Part shown: positions 60,001-64,000 of the stretch, piece by piece
Position numbering within the stretch: position 1 is the stretch's first letter
Layout: each line of letters opens with the position of its first letter
Made by a program: the position numbers and the translations under genes
From: Diadema setosum
Lineage: Eukaryota; Echinodermata; Echinoidea; Diadematoida; Diadematidae
NCBI GenBank assembly: GCA_033980235.1
Contig: CM067065.1
Coordinates: 27,206,155-27,270,154, forward strand
Length of the DNA: 64,000 bases
Direction of reading: 5' to 3'
Notes under the pieces: model-generated
The model's database searches: none
Told to the model about the DNA's origin: nothing
Seen by the model: only the letters and a program-made list of their open reading frames with translations

Positions 60001-62043
60001 TGCAGACGGTTTGATTTTGCTTCTATAAAGATATTTTGCCCTGGTATACTTGGCACTTGTCCATAATGGGTTAACCCTATTCCCACCGGGGAAGGTATCG
60101 CGCAACTTTTGAGACCAAATTTGTCGCTCCCGGGCATACCGTTTGGAAGCCACGCCCCTTTGTAAAAAATTTGTCGACCCCAAAATTGCTCAAAAACGTG
60201 ATTTTGTGTACAAATCCAATGTAAATTGTGTTTTTGCAATTAATTCATATAAAAACAAATATTTTTACTTTCAATGGCTGATAATGATTTATTTTAGCCT
60301 GATTATGCTTCAAAAAAGTTCTGCGACAAATATTGACGAAAAAACCAACAAAAACAAAAAGTAAAAAACAAGGAAATACATGAGAAATTCAATAAACAAT
60401 AAAATACATAAGAAATAATTATGAAGCCGAATTTTTGCTTCAATATTATTGTTGAGGATATTGAAAAGAATATGTTCACCAAAAATTAGAAAATTGGAGC
60501 TTTATTTTTTGATTTATAGGCAAAAAAAAATTATTTTGCATAAATTAGCATAAATTAATTAATATAAAATACATAAATCAAAATTTGAAAAATCTAACTA
60601 TACAGTCTTGTAGATTACATTGGCCTCTACCTAAGTGCAAATTTTCGCAAGGATCGCGCGATCCACGACCAAGATCTGAAGGGGGGGGGGGGGGGGGGGG
60701 GGGGGCCAAAAAGCCCCCCTTCCCCCCCCCCCCCCCCACCCCACCCCCGGTGGTTTCAAGTCTCTAAAAAAACCCGGTGGGATTAGGGTTAAAGGCACAA
60801 ACTCCATAGCTTTGATTTAGCCTTTGAGCTAGACATGATTCTTTTAGTGGATGAGGAATTGCTACCACACTCACCCGACGGATCTGTTGTTATTACCAAC
60901 TGTCATGACATGCTCAATTTCTTTCACGCTCTTCGTCACAAACGATGAAAGATCCTGGAGGCCACAGGAGAAGGAAACGAAATTACTGAAACATGAAAAT
61001 TTGCAAGAAGTACCTACCACAATAGAGGATATCCAAAGACACAATGATTAACACACAGCGCTGCTATTACATTGTACATGTATGTACATAACTGAGACTG
61101 AAATTTGGATCAATGAACGGGCATTGTTCTTCATCATCATTGGAGTTAAGTGAAGTTAAGTATTTAAATGCTCTTAAAGTTTGTAGGGCCATGTGAAATC
61201 TCAGGTTTGATAATGTCAGAAGCTCTCTGAGCCATATAATCTATTTTCATGCTTATCCAGAATAAAAAAAAAAATGTGTAAATGTTTACTTCTTTCAATA
61301 ACTGTTAAAGATTTAACTTTTCTGAATGAGTATGGATATTAAAGAAACAGTTCAGCAATTATCTTCTTTGTTCAGCTCACACGTGCTTTCAGAGGACTCA
61401 GGGATTATGCTGAGGTTTCAGTCTATTGGATAAAATAGCATTTTAAACCCTCACTCCGTTTTGTTCTAAAACAGGCATGCACATCGGAGTGCCTTCTTCG
61501 CTGATCACCACATAATGTCTACAAACTACTGTAAAAGTGGAATCTCGTGAGTAAAAAATTTTCACTACTAAAGTCAGGTTAGATGGATTCGCTGTATTTA
61601 TTATTCCGCTGAATCAAAGCATTGAAAAAAAAAAGTGTTACACATATCATGCAAAAATGTTTGCATGCTTTAATCTTACCGCCAATTTCTAGTTGCATAA
61701 AATGTGTAAAATTTATCATACCACAAAATGACCACTTTAACATATAGATAAACCAGCCCCCCCCCCCCTCCCATTCCTATGGTAACAACATGGCCAGTCT
61801 GTTGGACTGAGGTTGATTGCTCCACCTGAGTGGGCCGACTAATTGACAGCTAACTAAACTTTGCATGGATTGCTAAACGCTGACAAAAACATTCAAACAA
61901 ACAAACAAACAAGTTAAAAGCTTTTAGAGCCCTTGGCAAATGTAAAAGGGACAACAAACCTTGACATAGACTCCTGTGTCTGGTCTCTCTTTAAGGTCCA
62001 ACCTCTTGGTCTGGTCCTTGGCTAACAGGTCTCGGATCTCCTC
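36441..62043 (-). CDS. KIF3B: Kinesin-2 motor subunit KIF3B (KRP95 in sea urchin), 16 exons, 5' partial
   Basis: Plus-end-directed motor subunit that dimerises with KIF3A (KRP85) and binds KAP to form heterotrimeric kinesin-2, which powers anterograde intraflagellar transport. The sixteen exons listed separately all have GT-AG borders and matching phases; they sum to 1800 nt, 599 residues plus TAG. Visible in order: EEIRDLL of the mid motor, switch I ([13 protein letters not shown]), switch II (DLAGSER), microtubule-binding loop ([20 protein letters not shown]), neck linker ([13 protein letters not shown]), a basic KKRKRGKK patch, an acidic EDDDIDDE stretch, a long coiled coil and a tail ending [13 protein letters not shown]. 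These segments match KIF3B better than KIF3A. About 145-155 N-terminal residues, with the P-loop GQTGTGKT, must lie beyond 64000. The introns are full of mobile elements. Confidence 0.95.
36880..37320. repeat. (AGT)n microsatellite in KIF3B intron O-P
   Basis: Long runs of AGT/TAG with interruptions. A segment containing GAGGGTACTAGTTACGGTAG is itself duplicated about 60 bp apart (near 37216 and 37275). The Thr-rich minus frame across it is an artefact. Confidence 0.9.
37531..37708 (+). mobile_element. tRNA-derived SINE copy 1
   Basis: The head carries an A-box-like TGGCCTAGTGG and a B-box GGTTCAAATCC (37581-37591) at tRNA spacing. The body (ACTTACTAAAACAATGATTA, ATCAGTTGCATGAA) matches the SINEs at 55247, 55510 and 62085. 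It lies antisense to KIF3B in intron O-P. Confidence 0.8.
37827..37880 (-). CDS. KIF3B: KIF3B exon O
   Basis: Acceptor TTTCTTCCAG, donor GTAAGT. Encodes a lysine-rich tail segment [18 protein letters not shown]. Phase in 2, phase out 2. Confidence 0.88.
38501..38640 (-). CDS. KIF3B: KIF3B exon N
   Basis: Acceptor CCTACCGATAG, donor GTGAGT. Encodes [20 protein letters not shown] and then [20 protein letters not shown], the conserved globular tail of KIF3B. A TGA occurs in frame straight after the donor, so splicing is needed for the normal C-terminus. Confidence 0.95.
38760..39506. repeat. Family G element copy 2
   Basis: Terminal inverted repeats TAAAAAGACTGGG and CCCAGTCTTTTTA. Inside are GACCGCGCGATCGCAAGG near the left end and a G-run followed by GCCCAAAAAGCCCCCC near the right. 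Located in KIF3B intron M-N. Confidence 0.6.
39638..39722. mobile_element. 85-bp piggyBac-like MITE
   Basis: Perfect ends CCCGTTGAGGACG and CGTCCTCAACGGG flanked by TTAA at 39634-39637 and 39723-39726. TTAA plus terminal CCC...GGG is the piggyBac hallmark. The intact family A copies have a single TTAA at this position (CATTTAAGAG), so the empty site is known. Confidence 0.85.
39862..43752 (+). mobile_element. L2/CR1-type LINE, apparently complete
   Basis: A roughly 3.9-kb insertion in the family A MITE. It ends GCGCTATATAAGAACATT plus a short (ATT)n tail, as L2/CR1-clade elements do, instead of poly(A). The sequence ATTAC occurs on both sides (39857-39861 and 43753-43757), a likely short target duplication. 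One ORF (40366-43602) fills most of it; no ORF1 was found in the 500-bp 5' region. It lies antisense to KIF3B in its largest intron. Confidence 0.85.
40366..43602 (+). CDS. LINE ORF2: endonuclease plus reverse transcriptase
   Basis: 1078 residues without stop or frameshift. An AP-like endonuclease (about residues 119-335) shows WNAQS, ITEAWL, GGDFNFH and SDHAAI, so the usual catalytic Asn, Glu, Asp and His are present. The reverse transcriptase (about 600-880) shows [35 protein letters not shown] and YADD near residue 794. The C-terminus has LHWLPI and LWNSLP...LKTHLF signatures of the L2/CR1 group. All core motifs appear intact, so the element may be recently active. The first ATG is assumed; the N-terminal 110 residues are basic and unrecognised. 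Confidence 0.92.
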   Translation: MENFVLRLACVGLFLVTIMAVRTMQDPTCYSSKELKHIGEQVEKGKLQLDVYHAVQKLGISKVKPTRRGRRSFQKSQKAIPVLSGSRRTGKSKKIIEQRTPALKSISQTCHLNEEAPLTRVGYWNAQSMMNKPTAVCDFVITEKLDVVAITEAWLRGDSRDSPALAEIQNTLKDYRFVKLPRKGKKGGGLCVILRNRYYVTNTKSHSFESFECLELTVSCSGQKTLSLITIYRPPGTGISTSLFFTEFSRLLESVSLLCSKLIIGGDFNFHFDDPLAPNTRKLRDMLESCGLKQVISQPTHIRGHTLDLLIVREDDDIVSNVSVLPTMPSDHAAIVFTAALAHPPLTKKEIRFRKLHSIDYTRFSEDVKSCFAKAQDIEDLDLCEKVKLFNNSIENTLDQHAPVTVRCVHLRPHAPWYDDSLRAQKRKLRAKERQLRKSVPKLTIDKQIMKKATTEYHAALKQAKRSYHQKLINDCNRNDLFRLIHDLTVERPGQTLPSHDSHEELSERLCKFFDDKITQLCNPLYNSEMNPTSFTGSFSVLKNSTSSLTCSLQAFQNVSEEDVLKLIKSKKIKTCPLDPAPAVVFSNCTDAFLPAITDMINHSLDHGVFPKSLKSALITPVLKKHNLDPECLNSYRPISNLPFLAKVIERVVCQQLMQYLTVNSLLANRQSAYRQHHSVETALLRVYNDLLQSLDDKCEAILVLLDLSSAFDTIDHAILLSVLKSRFGIAETALAWLSSYLTDREQKVTVNGVTSDSIPLKWGVPQGSVIGPLLFICYTTPVQEIIKAHGFGCMMYADDTQLYISMKSTDRNRIIRRLELCLADIRKWMEHNHLVLNDRKMEVLHVTSHFKPSRTLAPIASGECQVAPSAAVRDLGVFLDNNLQMNQHVNNICCSASFALRKIGKIRTLLDKRTTEVLVHAFVTSVLDFSNSLLIGLPDKEISKLQRIQNSAARLVTKCKKHDHITPILAELHWLPIQHRIQYKIILFVHKAIHNMSPDYISELVTPYVPTRTLRSASQHLLQVNTRRTKRYGERTFAHAGPVLWNSLPQLLRSQENSELFKKQLKTHLFRSAYNVQ
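44227..44332 (-). CDS. KIF3B: KIF3B exon M
   Basis: Acceptor TGTACGCAG-type, donor GTCTGT. Encodes [20 protein letters not shown] then [23 protein letters not shown] is a conserved KIF3B tail motif. Phase in 2, out 0. Confidence 0.94.
44899..45015 (-). CDS. KIF3B: KIF3B exon L
   Basis: Acceptor TTTTCACCAG, donor GTAAGG. Encodes [20 protein letters not shown] and then [18 protein letters not shown], the end of the stalk and start of the tail. The overlapping plus-strand frame is a shadow. Confidence 0.95.
45228..46180 (-). repeat. 48-bp minisatellite carrying copies of the exon K splice donor
   Basis: About 18 head-to-tail 48-bp units (45312-46180) plus two longer variant units (45228-45311) fill much of intron K-L. 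On the transcript strand each unit runs from the exon end (CTCAA), through the donor GTGAGTCTC, to CTGTCTACAG and back. The first unit overlaps the true exon K boundary at 46169. Units differ at a few sites (T/I and R/Q in the chance translation). The 48-bp period keeps a 356-codon frame open, but this is not a protein gene. Confidence 0.95.
46169..46287 (-). CDS. KIF3B: KIF3B exon K
   Basis: Acceptor CTGTCCAG, donor GTGAGTCTC. Encodes [20 protein letters not shown] and then [19 protein letters not shown] of the coiled coil. Phase out is 2. Its last bases and donor are the seed of the downstream minisatellite; reading past the donor gives AAG TGA. Confidence 0.95.
46490..46640. repeat. (GATA)n-like microsatellite
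   Basis: Degenerate GATA/GATAGATA runs in intron J-K, flanked by GGAT/TGGAT-type repeats from about 46330 to 46830. Confidence 0.85.
47419..47538 (-). CDS. KIF3B: KIF3B exon J
   Basis: Acceptor TTGCCATAG, donor GTCAGT. Encodes [20 protein letters not shown] then [30 protein letters not shown] is highly conserved in KIF3B stalks. Exactly 40 codons, phase 0. Confidence 0.95.
48191..48388 (-). CDS. KIF3B: KIF3B exon I
   Basis: Acceptor GACTTGCAG, donor GTGCAC (less usual). Encodes 66 coiled-coil residues including [20 protein letters not shown] and [10 protein letters not shown]. Its first 28 bases are duplicated as a pseudo-exon at 49476-49503. Confidence 0.95.
48439..49022. mobile_element. 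Mariner-like foldback MITE
   Basis: 584 bp flanked by TA (48437-48438 and 49023-49024) with ends CAGGGTGGCCCAAAAAGAAC and an inverse. Nearly the whole element is one long imperfect hairpin around about 48720. CAGGGTGGCC ends with a TA target are typical of Tc1/mariner MITEs. It sits about 50 bp upstream of the exon I acceptor in the transcript. Confidence 0.85.
49476..49503 (-). pseudogene. Duplicated 5' fragment of KIF3B exon I (pseudo-exon)
   Basis: The minus strand reads CGACTTGCAG then codons for KKQRLLAEV, matching the exon I start (EKQRLVAEV) with its acceptor. Homology stops after 28 bp with no donor. It is one end of a tandem duplication: 49476-50735 corresponds to 48361-49475 once their separate MITEs are removed. 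Confidence 0.8.
49557..50251. mobile_element. TA-flanked TIR MITE
   Basis: 695 bp between TGTGACCGGGCACCATAAAA and the inverse of TGTGACCCTGCATCACAAAA, with TA at 49555-49556 and 50252-50253. About 35-bp inverted repeats end in AAAAAGTCGC. Non-coding. Confidence 0.8.
50752..50941. repeat. Small TIR element with TTTTCGCG motifs
   Basis: CGAGTACTGTACAGATATTT at the left and TCATACAGTACTCAC at the right form imperfect inverted ends. TTTTCGCG / CGCGAAAAT motifs recur inside in both orientations. Confidence 0.5.
51082..51221 (-). CDS. KIF3B: KIF3B exon H
   Basis: Acceptor TTTCGATCAG, donor GTAACT. Encodes [20 protein letters not shown] followed by [20 protein letters not shown] and QNMIAE: the acidic patch and start of the stalk coiled coil. 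This charged segment follows the basic KKRKRGKK in exon G, the arrangement thought to favour heterodimerisation with KIF3A. Confidence 0.93.
51845..53433. mobile_element. 1.6-kb non-autonomous DNA transposon with repeated subterminal motif
   Basis: Ends CTGCCCCCCCACGG and CCGTGGGGGGGCAG, flanked by ACTT at 51841-51844 and 53434-53437 (4-bp duplication). The motif CCCACGGAAAAAAGCAGTAA recurs in forward orientation near 51852, 52043 and 52073 (partial near 51998) and inverted near 53118, 53167 and 53403. No transposase is recognised. The right end is only about 58 bp from the donor of exon G. A 4-bp duplication would fit CMC/Chapaev-type elements (inference). Confidence 0.7.
53493..53677 (-). 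CDS. KIF3B: KIF3B exon G (neck linker and neck)
   Basis: Acceptor ACAAAATAG, donor GTGAGG. Encodes [20 protein letters not shown] (neck linker), [20 protein letters not shown] (neck helix) and [20 protein letters not shown]. Phase in 2, out 1. Confidence 0.95.
53750..54170. repeat. Cryptically repetitive intron of CTTGACT/CTCAA motifs
   Basis: Nearly the whole of intron F-G is made of variants of ACTTGACT, ACTCAACT and similar 5-8-mers. A block of about 65 bp (GACAGTACTA...CTCAACCTAGCCATACTTGA) is duplicated near 53966 and 54022. Confidence 0.8.
54188..54329 (-). CDS. KIF3B: KIF3B exon F
   Basis: Acceptor TTACACGCAG, donor GTGAGT. Encodes the microtubule-binding segment [20 protein letters not shown] and [20 protein letters not shown] ending ETITTLR. 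Phase in 1, out 2. Confidence 0.97.
55039..55117 (-). CDS. KIF3B: KIF3B exon E
   Basis: Acceptor TCTTTACAG, donor GTGAGT. Encodes [20 protein letters not shown] then ISALVDG, helix alpha-4 region of the motor (INLSLxALGNVI). Phase out 1. Confidence 0.96.
55247..55422 (+). mobile_element. tRNA-derived SINE copy 2 (5' truncated)
   Basis: Retains GGTCTAGTGGAGATGACGCC and the B-box GGTTCGAATCC (55292-55302), then ACTACTAAAACACTGATCAA and ATCAGTTGCAATGAAAACAT. Directly followed by copy 3, forming a tandem pair in intron D-E. Confidence 0.8.
55510..55695 (+). mobile_element. tRNA-derived SINE copy 3
   Basis: Almost identical to copy 2, including the 3' extension CATCTCGACGGAAGAAAATC. The B-box has one inserted base (GGTTCGATATCC). 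The near identity suggests a tandem duplication and not two independent insertions. Confidence 0.8.
55988..56080 (-). CDS. KIF3B: KIF3B exon D
   Basis: Acceptor GACAATGCAG, donor GTGAGT. Encodes [20 protein letters not shown] then [17 protein letters not shown] is kinesin switch II. Exactly 31 codons in phase 0. Confidence 0.97.
56446..57396. repeat. Diverged ~150-bp tandem repeat with DR1 motifs
   Basis: About six units, each with GACCTT(T)GACC clusters then a CCAAGTTTGGTGAAA-like stretch. Exact TGACCTTTGACCT (a DR1 nuclear receptor half-site pair) occurs at 56470-56482, 56899-56911, 57049-57061 and 57194-57206. The right end (GGACGGACGTATGGACAACC ... CCACTTCGTGGCGGAGGCAT) resembles terminal sequences of repeats common in marine invertebrates. 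Lies in intron C-D. Confidence 0.75.
57420..57450. repeat. (GTT)n microsatellite
   Basis: Short run of TTG/GTT repeats in KIF3B intron C-D. Confidence 0.85.
58541..58898. repeat. Family A foldback MITE copy 3
   Basis: 358 bp, TTAA at 58537-58540 and 58899-58902, ends AGGGGATGGCTAGTAAACCG and inverse. The intact interior (CTGCACATTACTTGAATATG) gives the empty site for the LINE inserted in copy 2. A Tigger-like MITE begins two bases after its right TTAA. Confidence 0.87.
58905..59295. mobile_element. Tigger-like MITE
   Basis: 391 bp with ends CAGTTGAACCTC and GAGGTTCAACTG, TA at 58903-58904 and 59296-59297, and inner TATCCGG motifs. These are classic pogo/Tigger termini. No transposase is present. 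It ends 33 bp from the end of KIF3B exon C. Confidence 0.8.
59329..59398 (-). CDS. KIF3B: KIF3B exon C
   Basis: Acceptor CTTGTGTTCAG, donor GTGAGT. Encodes [20 protein letters not shown] then ECSE; NxxSSRSH is switch I and contacts the nucleotide. Phase in 2, out 0. Confidence 0.97.
59996..60070. mobile_element. Tiny piggyBac-like MITE copy 3
   Basis: 75 bp between TTAA 59992-59995 and 60071-60074, ends CCCATTGCAGACGG and inverse of CCCATTATGGAC. The right TTAA is shared with the next element. Confidence 0.75.
60075..60788. repeat. Family G element copy 3, TTAA-flanked
   Basis: 714 bp between TTAA 60071-60074 and 60789-60792, ends CCCTATTCCCACCGGG and inverse. Near the right end GGATCGCGCGATCC and AAGATCTGAAG precede a G-run of about 25, then AAAAAGCCCCCC and a C-run. 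This copy shows the TTAA boundary of the family most clearly. Confidence 0.75.
60875..60954 (-). CDS. KIF3B: KIF3B exon B
   Basis: Acceptor GCCTCCAG, donor GTGAGT. Encodes [20 protein letters not shown] then NNNRSV. Phase in 0, out 2. Confidence 0.97.
61960..62043 (-). CDS. KIF3B: KIF3B exon A (most 5' exon in window)
   Basis: Acceptor CGCTCACAG, donor GTTTGT. Encodes [20 protein letters not shown] then PDTGVYVK, 28 codons in phase 0. The KDQTKRL(D/E)[12 protein letters not shown] form points to KIF3B over KIF3A. No upstream motor exon was found in 62044-64000. Confidence 0.96.
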
Positions 62044-62084
62044 CTGTGAGCGTATCAAAGATTTGTGTTATCTTTTTAAATGAC

Positions 62085-62335
62085 TGATTTCATTTTGATA
62101 AATGTAAACAAATGGAAACTGATTGCAACTGATGGACAAATTGCTCTACATCGACATAAATAAGCACTGAATTAATCAGTATTTTAGTAGTAGCCATGAT
62201 AAAAAAATCATGGGCATATGTACTTGAGCACGATTTGAACCTACGACCTCCTGATCTCCGGACAGGCATCATCTCCACTAGACCACCAAGCTTCCACCCG
62301 AAAGCAAGTGTTGGTTCATGAATTTCATGGATTTG
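62085..62335 (-). mobile_element. tRNA-derived SINE copy 4
   Basis: On the minus strand: GAAGCTTGGTGGTCTAGTGG (A-box region) and GGTTCAAATCG (B-box, 62231-62241), then the family body and ATCAGTTGCAATCAG. Same orientation as KIF3B, just upstream of exon A in the transcript. Confidence 0.8.
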
Positions 62336-63125
62336 AATAAATGGAAACTGACCAGAAAGACATGTATGTGATCAGATTGAGCAGAGAGGGTAAGAGAAGA
62401 ATTATGAATTAAAGTGTAATGTCTGGATGCGCTCTTCCATTGATAAAGGTTGTTTGCTTGATTGATTATTCTCATTCTCTGTCTTAAATCCATGGAAACT
62501 GGGGAGAAGAAAACTATGTGTATTTTACGTGGTAAAAAACAAACAAAATGAAAATGAGGAGGGGTAAAATATGAACAGAAATGGCACAAGAAAATGGAAA
62601 AGAAGAACAAGAAAAAAACAGAATAAAACAGAAAGAAGAAATTTCAGAAAGAAGATGCAAAATAAAAAGAAAAGGGAAAAGAAAGAGGAGAACTAATAAA
62701 AAGAAGAGGAAGGTCAATATAAAAAGCAGAAAGCAGAGAAGGGAATGAAAGAGGAAGAACACATAGGGTCAGTTTTACGGTAAAGGGTGTAACTTTCAAT
62801 TTTTAGCCTTTTGGCCCACCCTGAACACATAGATTTACCGATCTCAAAGATTTTTTCCCATGTGAGTCACCTTATGAGTAGCCACCTTGGGTAGCATAAT
62901 CAGGTCCAGGTATTGATGCGTTTTGTTTTGACAGTCACATATGTACCCTAAAAATGACTATTTTGTTGCATTGAAATTTATATAACATTTTTGAAATTTT
63001 AATAATTTTCTACAGCAACTGCAGAGATCTAATTTTTTATGTTAAAAGCATAGTTGTATGGTCAATTGAAATGACCAAATTAGTTTGGTTTGTATCTGGC
63101 CCTTTATTTTAGAATACTATGACTT
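62336..63125. other. KIF3B intron, no further exon recognised
   Basis: Contains a purine-rich GAAAA/AGAAG stretch at 62560-62765 and AT-rich unique sequence. No kinesin motor peptide was found in any frame. Confidence 0.5.
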
Positions 63126-63129
63126 CAAA

Positions 63130-63730
63130 TTTGAGGTTTCGGAGGCTTCATTTTCCGTTAACAATTGTTTACAAACTTTGATGGACAGTAATGATCAGTG
63201 GATGTGTTTTGGTTACTTTCTTTTATGCTGAAAATAGTAAGGTACAGCTAAACTTTAGACTAACATCAAAGTTTACTTGATTTTAGGGCTATCTGAAATT
63301 TTGTGATAATTTTATTCCATCAAGTGAAATTTCCGTTAGCAGTTTTGAAGCCTCCGAAACAAAGTGTTTAGTCAAATAATATGAATATAGATAAGAGAAG
63401 CGACCTAATCTATATGTCAAAATGTAGGATATGGGGCCCTAACCTAATAGGCCAAAAATAGTTAAGATCCGCCAAACTCTCTGAAAATAGGAGACAATAC
63501 AAATTTTCCGTTAACACGTGAAGCCTCCGAGACGCATGAAGCCTCCGAAACAGCAAAAACATCTAATTTGACATTTCTGATAAATTCTTTGAGTGTCTGC
63601 CCCAAATTATGCCATGAAATCATCAACAGACATGGACAGACAACAAAAATAATAAAAACATTATGATACTGCAATAATTTTTGGAGCTAATACACTTTAT
63701 AGAGAAAAAGTGGTTTCGGAGGCTTCAAAG
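63130..63730. repeat. Cluster of CGGAGGCTTCA motifs in both orientations
   Basis: TTTCGGAGGCTTCA or its inverse appears near 63136, 63346, 63518, 63536 and 63714. Several lie beside TTTTCCGTTAAC or its variant. The outermost copies face each other, as expected for subterminal repeats of a DNA transposon, but clean ends were not defined. Confidence 0.55.
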
Positions 63731-64000
63731 GGATGTTAACACTGCATTTTTGTGATTTTCTCTGGACAAAATCAAATTAGATTTATTGTTCACCCACCCA
63801 ATGATCGCTTATGACATATCTAAAGATATTAAATCACATTCAGTGTTCTGGCTGCTTTGTTTACTCACCAATATAGATTTACTATACGATTTACCTATCT
63901 TTCCTAAACAGTGCAGACGTGTCACACATAACTCACCTTTTCATTCAGCAATCAAATATTAGCAGATGAGGATGTTGCCCCACAAATATGTTTAAACAGT

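Noticed and set aside
62044..64000. Missing KIF3B motor exons with the P-loop
   Set aside because: Searched for GQTGTGKT- and YLEIY-like coding on the minus strand and found none; they must lie outside the window.

Overview
The window is eukaryotic genomic DNA, most likely from a sea urchin or a close echinoderm relative. The reasons are AT-rich intergenic DNA packed with short palindromic DNA transposons (MITEs), tRNA-derived SINEs and an L2/CR1-type LINE; GT-AG introns; and a kinesin-2 gene whose protein closely fits the KIF3B / sea urchin KRP95 family. The genus was not established. No bacterial-type operons, rRNA genes or CRISPR arrays were seen.

Layout. (1) Positions 1-6.5 kb hold repeats and no convincing gene. 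(2) Positions 6.7-12.1 kb and 18.8-23.6 kb carry two tandem plus-strand copies of one zinc-finger gene. Each copy has a non-coding first exon, a short exon starting MFDV, and a long last exon with U1/JAZ-type C2H2 fingers. The two copies share upstream DNA that includes an identical palindromic kappaB-like site (GGGAATTCCC). The downstream copy keeps two complete fingers. The upstream copy has an open frame but has lost the ligands of finger 2. Both lie in a decayed segmental duplication interrupted by MITEs. (3) Positions 23.6-36.4 kb have no gene I can support and contain foldback repeats, GA/CT microsatellites and G/C homopolymer elements. (4) Positions 36.4-62.0 kb, minus strand, hold 16 coding exons of KIF3B. 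All splice phases agree and together give exactly 600 codons including the stop. The 5' part, with the P-loop, lies beyond 64 kb.

The KIF3B introns record many insertion events. A full-length-looking LINE with an intact 1078-residue EN+RT ORF sits in the largest intron, inside a TTAA-flanked MITE that also holds a tiny piggyBac-like MITE. An 18-copy, 48-bp minisatellite begins at an exon's own splice donor and copies that donor in every unit. A tandem duplication with one breakpoint inside an exon left a 28-bp pseudo-exon, and its two halves were later hit at almost the same base by unrelated TA-target MITEs. Another intron holds a DR1 (TGACCTTTGACCT) repeat array.

How the genes relate: KIF3B is the plus-end motor subunit that pairs with KIF3A and KAP in heterotrimeric kinesin-2 for intraflagellar transport. 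The zinc-finger pair is functionally separate; by family it probably binds structured or double-stranded RNA, and its kappaB-like promoter site raises the possibility of stress- or immune-induced expression (inference).
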